This document shows positions 51,704 through 62,300 of a DNA stretch of 64,000 nt, piece by piece. The notes under the pieces were generated by a model. That model did no database searches. It worked only from the letters and a program-made list of their open reading frames with translations, and had not been told where the DNA came from. The first letter of the stretch is position 1. Each line of letters opens with the position of its first letter. A program made the translations under genes and the position numbers. Location of the stretch: assembly GCA_040285825.1 (NCBI GenBank), contig JAUPSS010000013.1, positions 481,218-545,217 on the forward strand, in the 5' to 3' direction. Source of the stretch: Eukaryota sp. TZLM1-RC (taxonomy: Eukaryota; Metamonada: BaSk clade).

Positions 51704-52097
51704 AAGTATTCATATTTTCTATGTAAGTAGAAATAGACTTTTGACTTTTTGCAGTTTCAGCAGGAGAAAACAAATTTCGAGAAACGGAGTTGTTAATAGA
51801 ACGCGCAACAGAACGCAAGGAACGTAATGGTGGTTTTTCTGTGTTTTTTTCTGGTACAATGATCAGTTTTTTAATGAAAGTTTTTTGAGATGAATTTCGA
51901 GCATAGCTTGTATTGTGGGGAGAGTGGGGAAGTGGAGTGGATGAGCTTGATCTGACTGGTAGAATCTTTGCTTGGGCGTTCCAATCAGTATCAGAGTCAC
52001 TATCAGCCAAAGGCATCGTTTTGACAGAGAAACAGTACGACTTTGACGCCTTGACAGAAAGTGAAATATGAAAGGGTTGACTAAGGGAGAGAGAAAA

Positions 52098-52274
52098 AAA
52101 TGCCACAGTGCTTTGAATTATATACTTCCAAAAAACAGAAAAGATCGATATGTTGGTAGTTTTTTTAGTGCTGAAATATTTTCTTCTTAATTTTAAATAA
52201 AAGTGATGCGTATCAAAAACGATACTCTTACGCTTACAAAAACGTTTTATTGAGTTTTCAACATTCGATTGCAA
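52098..52274 (-). other. Target ORF of the family-A insertion, 5' part
   Basis: Frame opening MQSNVENSIKRFCKRKSIVF runs to STVAF in the duplicated target and is in phase with 46739-46925. Unrecognised. 52275-52737 shows no supported feature. Confidence 0.35.
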
Positions 52275-52737
52275 ACTTTTGGATTTTTGGATTTATTAAC
52301 CATTTAATGTTTATAAAAACTAATGAACTCAATTAATTTAAATATATACAAAATCAATTGAAAATGTAATCATATGTTTGGAACGAATAAGCAACACATA
52401 GCTAACATTACTCACTCACAATCTCACAAACAGTTTGATCACAAATTGGTCACATCTGGTACATAAAAACTACATGCAACTCACCCAATCATGGAGTCTC
52501 TACCAATCAATAAACATTTAGAAATGTTTAATGAAAGACCAATTTCATAATAGCGCTGTTGAACAGTTTTACCAATCTTTCTCACTAAATCAAAGTGGGA
52601 ACCCCAAAGTGGGAGCCAGCATTTCCTTTCCCACTTTCCGGGTCTGACTGCATGGTGCTTGATCAGTGAGGGTAATTCTGAAGATTGGGCATTTTCGGTA
52701 TTTGTGGATCTCGATTTGGCATGTTATTCGCAAAAAT

Positions 52738-53190
52738 TTCCTTTTGTGAGAAATTGCGGTATTTTTAACAACAATATTGATTTTCTACCCAGAATCAAAT
52801 CAAACTAAAGCACATAAGAAACAAAATTATTTGGGAGCGCTTCTGTACACAGCGAAAATTGTCACCACTTGAATGACATAAATTACCAAAATCATTGATA
52901 AAATCCAAGGCGAACTGTCCAATGTTGCCAAAAAACGAAAAGGCAAAGAGAACAAACGAAAACTTTGAGTAATGATTCTTATTTAAATCATTTAATATCT
53001 CAGTATATTTATCCTTTTTACGATCTTCAGCCTTGTTTAAATGATCATTAGCACTAGGTAAAACATCATCACGATAAATAAAAGCGAAGGTTTCAACTGT
53101 AGTGAAATCAACAACAACTTGGGAGGACTCCACAAAAGGAGCAATTAAATCACCTCCACATGAATTAAATAGATTATTATCGCTATAATG
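52738..53190 (-). mobile_element. Family-C LINE 3' fragment, second copy
   Basis: Minus strand, from a degraded endonuclease segment (SSQVVVDFTTVETFAFIYRDD) to the same stop and 3' UTR as the copy at 46386. The first 66 bases are practically identical to 46386-46455. It ends abruptly at about 53190. Confidence 0.85.
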
Positions 53191-53788
53191 CTATAAAATT
53201 AAAATCTCCAGGTGTTTGAGTTGGTTGATGTAATTTCCATTCATAATTATCTGATTTTGGAATTGTTTTATATTTTGATTTCAATAGATGATTGATGTAA
53301 TAATAACTTCCATTCTTTTTGTAACGCAAACGATTATGGAAATATCTCACATATTGACCATCCATTTTCATATATAATTTCAAAGTTTCATTATACAATC
53401 TATAATCTTCTTTAATTCTCCAAATTGATACTCTTGAATTTGCTGTTGCATTTGTTTTTAAACTCCATTCTTTTTTACCCTTTGAACCAAATACAAGATG
53501 TTGATGTCTTTTTTGTCTTAATATATATTGAGAACATGGACGTGATTGATAATTTGAATCAATTAATGACTGTGGTATTTCTTCCTCATTATCTGAATCA
53601 TCATTATCCGAATCATCGTTATCCGAAACATCATTATCTGAACCATCTGGATCATCTGGTTCACCTTGTCCACTCGATTCTACCTTTTCAGGTTCATGCA
53701 ATAATACCATATAAACAACTACAATGATAGCAAGAAACATCAATCCACTATTAGAAATGAAAAAATTTATTTCAAACAAACAGAACAA
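53183..53788 (-). CDS. TM protein with acidic Asp/Asn/Ser repeat, virus-like
   Basis: I do not recognise it. From either Met (53788 or 53740) there is one N-terminal TM segment (FLAIIVVVYMVLL), an acidic repeat (SDNDVSDNDDSDNDDSDNEEE), then a basic, Tyr-rich region (KLYMKMDGQYVRYFHNRLRYKKNGSYYYINHLL). It overlaps the next ORF by 22 bp, a compact arrangement unlike the host genes here. It lies wedged between two family-C pieces. A remnant of a large DNA virus or virophage-like element is possible but unproven. Confidence 0.5.
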   Translation of the reverse strand: MFCLFEINFFISNSGLMFLAIIVVVYMVLLHEPEKVESSGQGEPDDPDGSDNDVSDNDDSDNDDSDNEEEIPQSLIDSNYQSRPCSQYILRQKRHQHLVFGSKGKKEWSLKTNATANSRVSIWRIKEDYRLYNETLKLYMKMDGQYVRYFHNRLRYKKNGSYYYINHLLKSKYKTIPKSDNYEWKLHQPTQTPGDFNFIAL

Positions 53789-54003
53789 ATAAAATGATAT
53801 TTTTGATTAATTTCATTTGTATATTTACTTGTTTCCTTTTTACAATACGAACATGGCAACATTTTTCTATTAAAAGTTAATTGTTTACTTCTCCTTCTTA
53901 AAACTTTTTGAGGAATACAATAATCATCAAATGGTTTTCTTTTCAATATATAAGGCATATCTGATAAAAGTTTATTATTTTCAATGATTATCTTGTCAAA
54001 CAT
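53767..54003 (-). CDS. Small zinc-ribbon-like protein
   Basis: 78 residues from the ATG at 54003, basic, ending in a four-Cys motif CSYCKK-X14-15-FICSVCLK. Small zinc-ribbon proteins of this type are common in large DNA viruses. It overlaps the start of the TM protein gene. Family not assigned. Confidence 0.45.
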   Translation of the reverse strand: MFDKIIIENNKLLSDMPYILKRKPFDDYCIPQKVLRRRSKQLTFNRKMLPCSYCKKETSKYTNEINQKYHFICSVCLK

Positions 54004-54059
54004 TTTTTTAAAAAAAATATCATTTTTATACTAAATAGAATACCAATCGTCAACTTCGA

Positions 54060-55200
54060 ATAAAGGTTCTTATTTAAATCATTTAATATATCAGTCTATT
54101 TATCTCTCTTACAGTCTTCAGCCTTGTTTAAATGACCATTATTACTAAGTAAAACATCATCACGATAAACAAAAGCACAGGGATCAACTGTAGTGAAATC
54201 AACAACAACATGGGAGGACTTTACAAAAGGAGCAATCGAATCACCTCGACATGAATTAAATAGATTATCATCACTATAATGCTTCAACAAAGGTTCTACT
54301 TTGCAACTAAAATTGTAACACTTAAACATTTCATATGTCACATCACGAATGGCATTATGAAGAACTGACCTATATTGGAGAAATTTTATACAGCTCACAA
54401 TATGGCGGAAATTGGCTGTAGGTTTTTTGTTACAAATACAATTAGAATTATCCAAAAGACCAATTGCATACATCCCTAATCTCAACCGCATGTTTTGTTT
54501 CCAAGCTTCATTTGTTAAGTGAAGACCAAATGGCCTTGGTTGCTGAGATATTAAACTAGTACAGTTCTGAATGTCTGATAAAAAGGCAGCAAAGACGGGA
54601 TTATTAATCTTAGTCACACTAAGTCGTTTAGAAAAATCCAGGTCTTCAAAACCATTAAGAACAGACTTCTGTAATTTCACAACAGCAAGATGAAGATTGG
54701 TGAAAGATCTCGAAGGCACAGCAGGCAAACTTGAAAGAACACTCCTATTCCAAATATCAACAGGTAGTTCTTGCACCATTTTTTCAAGAGAAATTAATTA
54801 AGGATGTGATTCATTTAAAGGAATATGATCAAAACGAAGTTTCCATTCAAAAAGAAAATTTGTCATACCACCAATAAAAGCACTTTTGCATAAATATTCT
54901 GCTTTTGAAAAACCAACTCCACCAAATTTAGGACTAAAAAATGCATGATAAGGAATTTTAGATGGACAAACTTCTACTAAATTTCCTAAGAAATCTGTTC
55001 TCCAAGAATTGAATTGACGTGCAAAATCATGTGAAATTGTGGGAGATAAAGAACGAAGAAGATGATTAATTTTTGATCCAAAACACACATTTAGGACCGA
55101 AAACGCTAAATGTTTGTCAATTTTTAAATCTTGAATAACCAAAAGTTGCTCTTCGATTTTTTCCAAAATACCTGACAGAATCGATTTAACTTTTTTTCTA
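54060..55200 (-). mobile_element. Family-C LINE, middle-to-endonuclease part
   Basis: Minus strand. It covers the thumb region (HLLRSLSPTISHDFARQFNSWR, FFSPKFGGVGFSKAEYLCKSAF), an in-frame TAA after ESHP near 54795, the zinc finger CICNKKPTANFRHIVSC and the endonuclease SCRGDSIAPFVKSSHVVVDF (RGD-X13-D). Both ends are missing. It defines family C as a third member of the same LINE group. 55201-55470 has nothing supported. Confidence 0.88.
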
Positions 55201-55470
55201 TTATTTATTTATTTTTTATTATATTATTGTTTCTCTCTTGATGACTAGAGACAAAGTCTCAATATCTATGAAGATTTTTAAAAGACCATTTGTGTTCAAA
55301 AATTATATATCAAAAGATAATGAAAAGCATTCCCTCAATTACTTTTATAAAATAATTGCTTCGGTAACCATCAAGAATAGACTCAATCCATGATACTTTA
55401 TACTAAAATTCCATGTCATTTGTTCTATTAAGCATCATAATACAGTCAAAATCACTGATGAGAATGGTTT

Positions 55471-55914
55471 TCAAGAAATACCAGCTGCTTCTTCAAAAGA
55501 CTGTTCTTCTAGTTCAGAGTCATATTCTTCAATGATCTTTCCTTTTTCTCCAATACTTAACACCTCTTCATGATCCTCAACAAACCTAACTTCTTGATAG
55601 CTATGTTCCCATAGCTCGACCACTTCCTCTGTAGTTCTGCTTGCTGATGCTTTATGGTGTTCTACCTTCCATGGAAAGGCACTCAGTTGACGACATTTAA
55701 AGTGAACTGTATCTGTTGTATCTTCTTCACATAAAATCATTTTGTTCAGACGTTCTGGTGCATCTCTCATTGTTTTAGAATACAGTTTGATTTTGATTTT
55801 GTCTTCTAGGTGAAGTCATGGCAGTTCTGATGTCACAAATTTACGGGATTTTTTGGTCTTGAAGTCACCTTGATGGTTTGAGTAGAAACGTCCTAGTTGT
55901 GGAGAACGAGACAT
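55471..55914 (-). pseudogene. Hypothetical acidic protein with in-frame TGA
   Basis: An ATG at 55914 opens MSRSPQLGRFYSNHQGDF. TGA at 55816-55818 interrupts, and the same frame goes on (LHLEDKIKIKLYSKTMRDAP) to TGA at 55471-55473. The open part 55471-55770 encodes an acidic helix-rich end (EEVVELWEHSYQEV, EEYDSELEEQSFEEAAGIS). No family recognised. It may be a recently lost host gene or two unrelated pieces. Confidence 0.4.
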
Positions 55915-56083
55915 TCTTGAAATAAAAGCTAGTGGAAAACCTGATCAAAAAGGATATCTCTTAATGTCAAACATGTAAAATTCATTGTTTACATAATGTC
56001 TGAGTTGTGTTACGACAGTAATTCCTTTCATTAGTTTTAAAGTATAGTTTTAATGAAACTTTACAAAAAGTTTCATTAGTTTT

Positions 56084-56300
56084 CTACAATCTCTCACAAT
56101 CTTTCACGATCTCACTGGTGAAGTTCCTGGAATTTAACACAATTCCAAACAAACTATTCAGTAATACTTTTTTAAAATTTTCAAACAAGTGCAACCCTGA
56201 AGGTCCAATATTGCCAAAAAGAGAAATTGCAAACGGCACAAACTGATATTTCACATGTTCCACTCTACCTAATTGTGCCAAAGGTTTTTAATATTTTTTA
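56084..56300 (-). pseudogene. C-terminal relic of another LINE (C-like)
   Basis: Frame AQLGRVEHVKYQFVPFAISLFGNIGPSGLHLFENF follows the same pattern as family C (SFVPFAFSIFGNIGQFALDFINDF) with different residues. 5'-truncated. Confidence 0.65.
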
Positions 56301-57620
56301 TCTTCTTTTTTCGGCGTTAGATAACAGTAATCAGCATTTTAGTGAATTATTTGTGAGACATGCACCATCTGTGGTACCACCAATGTTTATGGTTAAATGG
56401 TTTATAAGAGACAATACACATTATATGATTAAAAAATTAATTGTAAAATTTGATGATTATTATCGCTCATATTTTTCCAACAAACCAATTTTAAGAATAA
56501 ATGAAACAAATGATATTTTAGATTTGATTACCAATTTTAAATTTTTGGAACAATTTCGAATAGTATTTGAATTACATTACTCTAAATTAAAAACAATGTC
56601 ATATAGTCCTAAAGATTTCAAGTTTAAAAATATTGAAGTAATAAGTGTGCACACTTTTTATAAATTTAGAGATGGATGGAAAAATAGACGAATTTCATCA
56701 CACATTTCCTGAAATATGTGATGTAATTAGATATTAAACAAAAATTGAAAATTTTACGATATAAAAATGAATTTATTAAAATGTAAAACCCAATTAAAAA
56801 AACTACAAGATATTGTTCTCGAAGATTTAGAATATTTAACTTGGTTGATGTTTCAATTTGTGATGATGAATTTATCACAAAAATATTGAAAAAAATCATT
56901 ATATGAAGGAGATTATTTATATTATATATTAAGAAAAATTCCTGTAGAATATATCAAACCACAACACATCGAAATAGATTTTGGAGATTATTATTATAAT
57001 TGTTTACTTATAAATACCATGATGATTTCCGATCCAGGAAAAGAATTCTTTGTTAGTATCAATAAAGATTTGGAAGAAAGATATCTCGATGAATATAATG
57101 GTGGGATTTGTAAATATGAATATTTGTATTTCAAAGCAAAATATTTTCAAAATATTTATTGAACCCCACAAACTTATAGTAAATCTTGGGTGAGAAAAAT
57201 TGCATCAACTAGATTTGAAACTTTGTTGAAAGAAAATACAAAACCAATTTCATTTCTTACTAAAATTGGTAATCATATAAAAGGCAAACTAAATATTAAT
57301 TTAATTGATGAGAATATACACTATGTAGTAGATTATATAAAAAAATTATAATGGAGAAATAGATAGAGATGATTTTATTGAATTGGTAAAAGTTTGGTAT
57401 AAAAGACAATAAAAGACAAATTATTAAAAAATGATTTTTTTATAAATAATGAATCAAAAACAAAGAGAGTTTTTTATAGAGGTTTATTAATTAGATTTTT
57501 CGCAAAACGTATGGAAAAATCATATTGTGTGAAATTTTCACCACACTTTACATATGATGCAAAACTAATTGTTGAAAATTATAAACCTCATAAAATGAAA
57601 TGGATTGTTTTTACAATCTA
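56300..57620 (+). pseudogene. Degraded AT-rich, virus-like coding stretch
   Basis: Successive plus-strand frames look coding but are broken. 56300-56712 holds FVRHAPSVVPPMFMVKWFIR and SPKDFKFKNIEVISVHTFYKF. 56767-57350 is one frame with TGA at two Trp-compatible sites (after SQKY and after FQNIY). 57340-57410, one frame over, reads YNGEIDRDDFIELVKVWYKR. 57430-57615 reads FYRGLLIRFFAKRMEKSYCV. The Tyr/Lys/Phe-rich style resembles large DNA virus proteins, but no named family is recognised. 57621-57934 has no supported feature. Confidence 0.45.
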
Positions 57621-57934
57621 ACTCTCTGAAATTAACTCCATTAATTGTTGTTAAATTGTTGTTGCACATTTCGAGTAATTTGTTTAAACTAATTTCTTCC
57701 AGTTTATTAAAATCAATGTACAATTTTTCCATAGATTGAATAAGAAAATCATTGAATTGTTAAAAGGAACTTTATTACATGCTTCTGGTCAATTACAACA
57801 CTTTACACTTGCACTATCGCGTGCGTGTTTTCAAATTGGTGGCATAGTTGACGATATAACACCATAATTTGTTTTTCCAGAGGAAAATAATGCATCCAGA
57901 CACGTATTTTATTCCAGGAAATATACATTGGAAT

Positions 57935-58065
57935 TTCTTGTGAAATTCCACATCAAGTATGGTAGTTACTAACAATTCAAACGTGTCTTGGACTTTCTGT
58001 TGTTATTAAGTCATAATTTTCTAATGAAGTTTGCCAAAATTAAAAACCATTTAGTTGCAAGTAAA
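57935..58065 (+). repeat. 131-bp segment shared with 42573-42703
   Basis: Few substitutions against the first copy. It leads into the DDE_1-like coding relic. Confidence 0.75.
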
Positions 58066-58520
58066 CTAACCATAAGTAAGTTCAACAAACCATTCAAGGA
58101 TATCCCAAATGAACTGTTTGGAAACTATTGCTGCGATCAGACTCTACAGCAATTGCGAAGTGGTGCCTTACCTAGAGATGTTGTCCTTGTCGTAAGGGCC
58201 AGTGTTGTCAAGGATGAATTTTCAGGCTGGGTACTCATTGCATGGCAAAATTGCAAGAAAAGGCCTTTAACATGATTACTGCTGGTTGGAGGAAAGTAGA
58301 TGAGAACATGGAAGCATGTCTCCAGAAAGAAACTGGTCCGATTTCAAGGTCGTGTGCACTAAAGAAAGATCTAGATTAAGCAGCGAGAAAGAATAGTGTA
58401 CCATGGAGAAAGTACTTTGAATGAACTAGAACTGCTGTTTTGGAAGTTGAAGCAGACACCTTGGAAGATACAGATGAAGAAATAGAAGATGTGGTGGAAA
58501 ATGAGGAAATCCTCATTAGG
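58050..58520 (+). pseudogene. pogo/Tigger-like DDE transposase C-terminal relic
   Basis: The frame contains SKFNKPFKDIPNELFGNYCC, the NKPFKD block that in pogo/Tigger/jerky (DDE_1) transposases follows the last catalytic region. After a frame change come IAWQNC and AGWRKVDENMEAC, matching the family's AWxxxxxxTxxxxWRKxGI helix, and an acidic tail. Upstream catalytic parts are missing. Confidence 0.6.
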
Positions 58521-59323
58521 ATTTCACCCAGATTCCTTGGCGCTGACTCTTCTTGGTTTATTTGCCATTTTGAAGTATGGATGGCCTAATTTCGGGGTTG
58601 GAAACATAATTGTTCTCCCTATTGCTCAATAACTTTGAAGATTTATTTGACAATAATGGATGACCGTAATTGTAATCACATCAGTTATGATTAACAACAA
58701 CATAAAATCTTTATTGAACTGCGACACTTAATTGAATCACCCAAGACTTATCAAAAATTCTTTATCGGGCGTGTTCAAGTCCTAAGTTTGCTGGAGATGG
58801 CATTTCGAAGGCAACATATTGATTCAATAGGGCTTTCAGTGATGGCATGAACAATTTTTCTTTTTGATTAGAAACTCCGGTATGATGAAATGTCTATGAA
58901 TGAATCACATCCTCTATTGAAGTGTCTCGATAATCTGGTGCAATAATTACCTATCTTCAGAGGAAGATAATTACCGCTGAAGGCGCTAGTGCTCTAGTAA
59001 CCATTAAGAAGTACTGAAAGATGGTGGCGTCTGGAACAAATTTAAGTGAAAACTCCACATTTGACACAGATAGACTGATTGGTTAATGATATAACTCTGG
59101 ACTTGCTATTCAGTGCTTTTTGTTGTACTGTGGACAATTAGTCTAGTGTAGACTTCACTAGTGACGGCCTTTATAAGGGCCAGTGAAATTGAATAAATGA
59201 TTAAATGATTTACTAAACTAAATGATTTTAGAAGAAATAATCTCAGAAAACTTTCAGCAAACACCCAGTGTCTCGACAAATTTCACTTTTCAATAAATTT
59301 CTCTTCGTCTCAACCTCTCTATA
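58521..59323. other. Intergenic with an orphan LRR-unit fragment
   Basis: 58969-58999 (ATAATTACCGCTGAAGGCGC and onward) is an isolated 30-base piece of the 84-bp LRR unit. Otherwise no gene; the last 60 bases are the presumed pyrimidine-rich promoter of the RCC1-LRR gene. Confidence 0.6.
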
Positions 59324-62300
59324 ATGCGTCAAAATCAAGATAGTTTGCCTGGTGATAGCGCTAGCATTTCGTGTTCTGGAAAGGAGAGTCGTGATCTAGG
59401 TCGTCCAAACCCTCCTCTCAATCACGAGCTTGAAGCCCCGGTTGCATTTCAACCAGTGGGAAGCCAAAATAGCTGCTCACAGGATGCTTCCGATGTTTTC
59501 CATGACTCTATCCCAACTACCACGATACTCTCCTCCACTATTGATGAAGAATTACGATCTCCCTCTCATTGCTCTGTTGATCACTGTCTACCTTCAGACT
59601 TACCATGCAGTTCTCCGCAATCCACCTTTCCTCCCCATTCTTCCGATCCACAATCCGATCTAAAACCCGACTCAAATGCACATAATCGATGTCCTCTACA
59701 TCATGCCTCCTCGGATCCTTCATTAGAAGACCCCTATGCAAGTGACCAAGAATTAGCACACTTCCCCGATCGATCGGACAAATTGGTTGGGGTTAAGTCC
59801 ATTTCCTGTGGTAGATTTCACTCACTTTTGTTTACCCATTCTGGTGAGGTTTATTTTTGGGGAAGTTCAAGAAGCAATGGACGTGAATATGATTACTTTG
59901 ACGACACACTAACCTTGTCATCTTTTAGTAATTTCATTCCCACCCTCTTGCCCTTTAAGGAGTTTGACTCTTTGGTATCATTATTGGATTCGTTGTTTGT
60001 TTGGTATTTTTATTTGAAAGGACCTGAATTTATGAAATACTTTGATCTCTGGAACATTCCTTATAAGTTAAAGGAATTTTATTTCCCAACTTGTAACTGC
60101 AGGAATTTTCCATTTAGTTTTTTTGCTCTGACCGAAGGAGGGAAAGTTATTCATTTTGATGGAGATACTCATATCATAATCGAAGGACTCAACAAAATTG
60201 TCTTTATGAGTGTGTGTTGTCGTTCTTTTGTAGCAGTTGATGTTAATGGTGTTTTCTTTTTTCACAACACAGAATGTGTGGATTACCATTCAGATGGTTT
60301 TTGCCTTGATACTGCTTCCATAACCACCAAGATAGATGTCAGCAAGTACATTACTCCCAGGAAACCATTTCGAAATTCTTTTTTCTTTTCTGAGGATTGG
60401 TTATTCATTATTGACGTCAATGGTGATGTATGGAAGTTCAATAATGTACGAGCTTTTGATCATGTAGATGAAATTCCATTCAGCAATAAACCCATCAAAG
60501 GTCCAGGCTTAAATAATATTGTTTATATAAGTGGTAGTACATGTTGGTGTTGTAGCGATTTAGCATTACGATACAATGATGGAATTTACGCCGCCATTAA
60601 TAACAATGGTAAAGTTTTTGTTTGGGGCAAGCTCAGCAGATTAAGTTGTTTATATAATGATATTGAGCAACCAATTTGTGTCGAAGCTTTCACCAATATA
60701 GAAGGTGTTTCCTTAGGTCACGACTTCCTTTTTGCCTACAACAAAAACACTGTTTTGGCCTGGGGAAAAAACGATGAAGGTCAATTAGGTACAGGTGATT
60801 TGATTGATCGACCACAACCTGCCAAATTATCATTTGGTTCAGAAATACTTGGAATTTTTCTTGATCCAATACAAACCATGGATAGCATATTTAGTGGTCT
60901 AATCAGATTAATTTACTTTGAATATTTACAATATTTGAAAAAATTGTTTGGTAACCATCCATATACAAAAGCCAGATTCTATACCAAATGTTCAGTGAGT
61001 AAGAAGGTGGCTAAATTTTCTAAAGAAGTGATCAATGGTTTTGAATTTTTGAAAAATCCACAACATTTAAATCTCAATGATTATGTTTGGGATTTACAAT
61101 TGCAATTATCTTTTGCTTTCAATGGTCCCAGTGTTATTAATAGTCGAATTAAACATCTTGATTTTTACTATGATACAGATGTATTTGATCCACAGTTCTT
61201 GTCATTTTTCCCAACTGTTGAGGTTGTTAAGCTTGGTGCAATGTCAGGGTATTATAGAAGGCTATCCTTAAACTTGACACATTTATCAAATCTCAAGTTT
61301 CTGGAGCTTAATTGCTCATTCATTATAGAACAATTACCCCCTTCACTAGTGAAGTTGGTGCTTAAAGGTGATTTTGAGGTTACTGATTTAAGCAATCTTA
61401 CAGCATTGAAAGAGCTGGTCTTATTTGATGGTTCTTCTTCAGAAAGAATATTAGAAGCACAAATTCCTTTGCCTCTTTCCATTACTATATTGGAAGTTTG
61501 GTTGAGAAATCCTGTCAATATTGAAATTGAATTACCAAGCATTAAGGAATTGATAATTCATGAAGCAATTGATACCAATATCACTGAACAAAGTTTTCCC
61601 TCTTTGGAGTTTATTCAATTACTGGGACCGGAGAGAAATCTGTCGATATCATCCCTATCTCCAACAAAACTTTATAATCAAGGTGTTATTAAAGCAACTA
61701 AATTAATCAAAAATGAATATTTAGTTGAATTATCTTGTTTTCCTTGGTGTTTTAAATATCCCTATTATCGCCTTTTTGCTCTCACCCGTGCTCTGGAGAG
61801 CGATTCCACTCTGACTACATTGGATCTTCAGTATAACAACATTACCTCTGAAGGCGCTAGTGCTCTCGGCCGTGCTCTGGAGAGGAATTCCACTTTGACT
61901 ACATTGGATCTTAGGTCCAAGAACATTACAGATGAAGGCGCTAGTGCTCTCGCCCGTGCTCTGGAGACGAATTCCACTCTGACTACATTGGATCTTAGGT
62001 CCAACAACATTACCGATGAAGGCGCTAGTGCTCTCGCCCGTGCTCTGGAGACGAATTCCACTCTGACTACATTGGATCTTCACAACAACCAAATCACCGA
62101 TGAAGGTGCTGGTGCTCTCGCCCGTGCTCTGGAGAGCAATTCCACTCTGACTAAATTGGATCTTTGGGGCAACAACATTACCGCTGAAGGCGCTATTGCC
62201 CTCGCCCATGCTCTGGAGAGCAATTCCACTCTGACTAAATTGGATCTTTGGGGCAACAACATTACCAATAAAGGCGCTAGTGCTCTCGCCCGTGCATTGG

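Larger units (their letters stand above)
46969..52016 (-). pseudogene. Family-A full polyprotein, disrupted
   Basis: From the ATG at 52016: an N-terminal Ser/Asp-rich region opening MPLADSDSDTDWNAQAKILP; a break by a family-B insertion; a CCHC knuckle CSICGISGHNSRTC (about 51235-51275, one base out of frame in an A-run); a CSFCKKD/CTNCKA zinc motif; reverse transcriptase with GISFDLLK, GDPLGPLLFCLAIH and AYMDD (near 49900); a second family-B insertion in the thumb; then CKCSREITTTHLLNC, RGD-X13-D (about 47375-47435), KFKKYNEPL and the end FVLGEMDFLDVDL (TAG). Further breaks are GAA to TAA near 50182 and a frameshift near 50060. The longest open part is 46969-48294. Confidence 0.9.
46943..52097 (-). 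mobile_element. Complete family-A LINE carrying two nested family-B insertions
   Basis: It is flanked by a 17-bp duplication AAATGCCACAGTGCTTT (46926-46942, 52098-52114). Removing the nested family-B pieces (48325-49602 and 51345-51703, each with one duplicated target) leaves about 3.5 kb. There is about 80 nt of 5' UTR before the ATG at 52016 and a short A-rich tail at the low-coordinate end. It is the only copy here with the whole N-terminus, so it defines the family's length. Confidence 0.93.

Noticed and set aside
55471-57350. UGA reassigned to Trp in the nuclear code
   Set aside because: The 834-aa coiled-coil gene ends at TGA with no sensible extension, and intact host genes encode Trp only by TGG. 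In-frame TGAs occur only in broken stretches.
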